A stretch of 64,000 nt of DNA. Origin: an uncultured Ectothiorhodospiraceae bacterium (GTDB lineage Bacteria > Pseudomonadota > Gammaproteobacteria > Nevskiales > Oceanococcaceae). The stretch is taken from positions 1 to 64,000 of the forward strand of contig CAKZQS010000040.1 in NCBI GenBank assembly GCA_937141935.1, given 5' to 3'. Made by a program: the position numbers and the translations under genes. How positions within the stretch are numbered: the stretch's first letter is position 1; each line of letters starts with the position of its first letter. Positions 62,320-64,000 of the stretch are shown here, one piece after another. The notes beneath the pieces are model-generated. The model had not been told where the DNA came from and made no database searches. It saw only the letters and a program-made list of their open reading frames with translations.

Positions 62320-64000
62320 TCAGCCGCGCCGGCGAGCGGCGGCGAGCAGCAAGGCCACCAGCAGCAATAGCGGACCCAGCGGGCCGCCACGGCTGCCCAG
62401 CTCGCTGGCTCGCGCGGGGGCGCCGGTGTCGCTGCCGCGGCTGCTGCCGGCGGCGAGCTGGACCGTTGCGGTAGCGCGGTTGTTGCGCCAGGCGCGGGCG
62501 TAGATGGTGGCGGCGGTGGTGTCGCGCAGGGTGGCGGCGAACACGCCTTCGCGCGCGCCCACCTGGGCCCAGACGGCGTCGCTGAAGTCCGGCGTGGTCG
62601 CCACCTGTACCGCGACGTGGAAGGGCGCGAAGCCGGCATTGCCGAGCACCTCGTCGGGGCCGCGGTCGGGCATGCCCACGCGGCCGGAGACGACGGTATC
62701 GCCGCCCACCTGCGTGACGGTGTCGATCGCCGCACCCATCGCCAGCGCCGGCCCGTCGGCCGGGCGGATGGTGACGGTGGAGGCGTTGGCCTCGGCGAAG
62801 CCATAGGCCCACTCGGTGGTGCCGGTCAGCGTGAAATGCACGCCCAGGCGCTCGCCCGGCAGGGCCACGCGGTCGGTGGTCAGCACGAAGTCGTAGCGGG
62901 TGTAGGCCTGCGTGGCGGTGACGTTGGTGATCGGCAGCGAGCGGCCGATTTCGCGGTCATCGGCGGTGACAAAGGCCTCCATCTGCACCGGGCCGCCTTG
63001 CAGGCTTTGCAGGTACAGCGTGATCTCGACCTCGGAGCCGGCGTGGAGCACGCCCTCCAGCTCGTCATCGGCGGCAAAGATGCCCTTGGGCCGGAAGCCG
63101 CCCACGGTGCCGGTCACGCGCGAGTCGAAGCAGGGCTCCAGGCTGTCGCCCAGGTCGCTGCGCTGGCTCATGAACTGCTGGTGGTCTTCCTCGTTGGCCG
63201 TCTGCGGCAGGCCGCAGGCCGCCGGCTCGCGGTAGGGCTCGACGGCCAGCGTGCGATACAGGCGGTATTCCAGCGGCGCGTTGAGCCGCGGCGCGCGCGG
63301 CAGGTCGGCGTCGTCGCGGGCGAAGGGCACAAAGGGCGCGGCATTGCTGACCTCGGCGCTGCCGCTGAACTCGGCCGCACTGGCCACGTCGGCGGCGCAG
63401 CTGTCGGCATTGCCGTCGCCGTCGCGGTCATAGCTGCCGTACAGCCCATCGCGGATCTCGCAGTCCACGGCGAAGAAACTGTCCTCCTCGCTGCGGTTGG
63501 GCAGCTCGGCCTGGCCCAGCAGCACCGCCAGCGCGCGCTCGGCGGCATTCGGCGCGGCCACGCCATAGCCCTCGAAGACGGTGCGGCCGTCGGCATTGGT
63601 GTTTGCGGGGTAGGGGAAGACCGAGGTGCGCGCATCCAGCGGCGCCGCGGTTTTCAGCATCACCCCGCGCAGCTCGCGCCGGGTCAGCTGGCCATCGGCG
63701 AGGTAGGGGCTGGCCACGATGGGCTGGCCCTCGGCAATGACCTGGCCGGGGCGCACGCCGGTGCGGTAGTCGCCCAGGGCCTCGCGCACGCCGCGCAGCA
63801 CATGGCCGAAGGTGCCGGCCGTGTAGGGCGCTGCGGCCGAGGTGCCGCTGTGGGCGCAGGTGGCATCCACGCCGGTGCGGCAGGCGCTGGGCAGCCAGCC
63901 ATCGCCCCAGGAGGAGATGTAGGCGGGCGTGCCTTCGCCCACGATGGCGCCGGAGGTGTCGCGGCGCAGCGCGCCCACGATCACCGTCCAGGCCGGGCCG
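62320..64000 (-). CDS. S8 subtilisin-like protease, C-terminal part, cut by window edge
   Basis: At least 559 codons; the frame is open to the right edge, so the Asp and His of the triad lie outside the window. The nucleophile Ser is in HSGTSAAAPYTAG, preceded by SSWGDGW. A Cys-rich spacer (ACRTGVDATCAHSG) precedes it. After the catalytic domain come an EF-hand-like DRDGDGNADSC segment, a beta-rich region (ITLYLQSLQGGPVQMEAFV) and a GlyGly-CTERM tail (SRGGPLGPLLLLVALLLAAARRRG). So it is a secreted, sorted protease like the neighbouring DUF6351 protein. Confidence 0.87.
   Translation of the reverse strand, partial: GPAWTVIVGALRRDTSGAIVGEGTPAYISSWGDGWLPSACRTGVDATCAHSGTSAAAPYTAGTFGHVLRGVREALGDYRTGVRPGQVIAEGQPIVASPYLADGQLTRRELRGVMLKTAAPLDARTSVFPYPANTNADGRTVFEGYGVAAPNAAERALAVLLGQAELPNRSEEDSFFAVDCEIRDGLYGSYDRDGDGNADSCAADVASAAEFSGSAEVSNAAPFVPFARDDADLPRAPRLNAPLEYRLYRTLAVEPYREPAACGLPQTANEEDHQQFMSQRSDLGDSLEPCFDSRVTGTVGGFRPKGIFAADDELEGVLHAGSEVEITLYLQSLQGGPVQMEAFVTADDREIGRSLPITNVTATQAYTRYDFVLTTDRVALPGERLGVHFTLTGTTEWAYGFAEANASTVTIRPADGPALAMGAAIDTVTQVGGDTVVSGRVGMPDRGPDEVLGNAGFAPFHVAVQVATTPDFSDAVWAQVGAREGVFAATLRDTTAATIYARAWRNNRATATVQLAAGSSRGSDTGAPARASELGSRGGPLGPLLLLVALLLAAARRRG

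Overview
The window is about 64 kb of very GC-rich (roughly 70%), gene-dense bacterial chromosome. The gene content (a DesT/DesC/DesB-like desaturase locus, family-4 uracil-DNA glycosylase next to rimI, a complete seven-subunit Mrp antiporter, proteins with GlyGly-CTERM tails) points to a gammaproteobacterium, perhaps an aquatic or marine one in the Nevskiales/Xanthomonadales area. That placement is inferred from gene content only. I found no rRNA, tRNA, CRISPR array, intact insertion sequence or prophage. Both window edges cut a gene.

Layout. 1-1.1 kb: uracil-DNA glycosylase (5'-truncated) and rimI. 1.1-5.9 kb: a short-chain dehydrogenase, then a MoxR-DUF58-transglutaminase operon on the minus strand. 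5.9-10 kb: patatin lipase, NAPE-PLD-like lipoprotein, single-domain asparaginase-like protein, and a membrane methyltransferase/reductase-like protein. 10-14.9 kb: a DesT-like TetR gene divergent from a desC-desB operon that seems to continue into a 357-aa unknown protein and two small paralogous membrane proteins; two palindromes lie in the divergent promoter. 15-21 kb: six consecutive plus-strand genes (diheme lipoprotein, DUF4266, DUF3570, ApbE, TlpA-like thioredoxin, RoxA-like diheme cytochrome), the last five overlapping end to end. This is the best candidate here for an uncharacterised envelope redox system. 21-27 kb: secreted hypothetical protein, class III cyclase, hybrid histidine kinase, DUF3096 and a DmdC-like acyl-CoA dehydrogenase. 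27.5-35 kb: secreted glycerophosphodiesterase and mrpABCDEFG. 35-40 kb: S8 protease lipoprotein with SLH-like repeats, then a membrane protein/aldo-keto reductase/DUF6064 run. 40-47.6 kb: eight co-directional minus-strand genes (sulfotransferase, glycosyltransferase, DUF2334 deacetylase, three unknowns, secreted phospholipase C-like protein, PhoD). 47.7-54 kb: DUF2799 lipoprotein, second PhoD, proteinase K-like protease and a TauD-family dioxygenase. 54-64 kb: two very large secreted multidomain proteins and a third S8 protease that leaves the window.

How the parts fit. Much of the window is envelope and secreted biology. Phosphoester scavenging recurs: glycerophosphodiesterase, two PhoD enzymes, a PLC-like enzyme and NAPE-PLD-like and patatin-like lipid hydrolases. 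Fatty-acid unsaturation appears to be controlled by the DesT-like repressor. Mrp handles Na+/H+ balance. Three extracellular hydrolases (a glycerophosphodiesterase, a DUF6351 protein and an S8 protease) end in GlyGly-CTERM-like tails, implying a rhombosortase encoded elsewhere.
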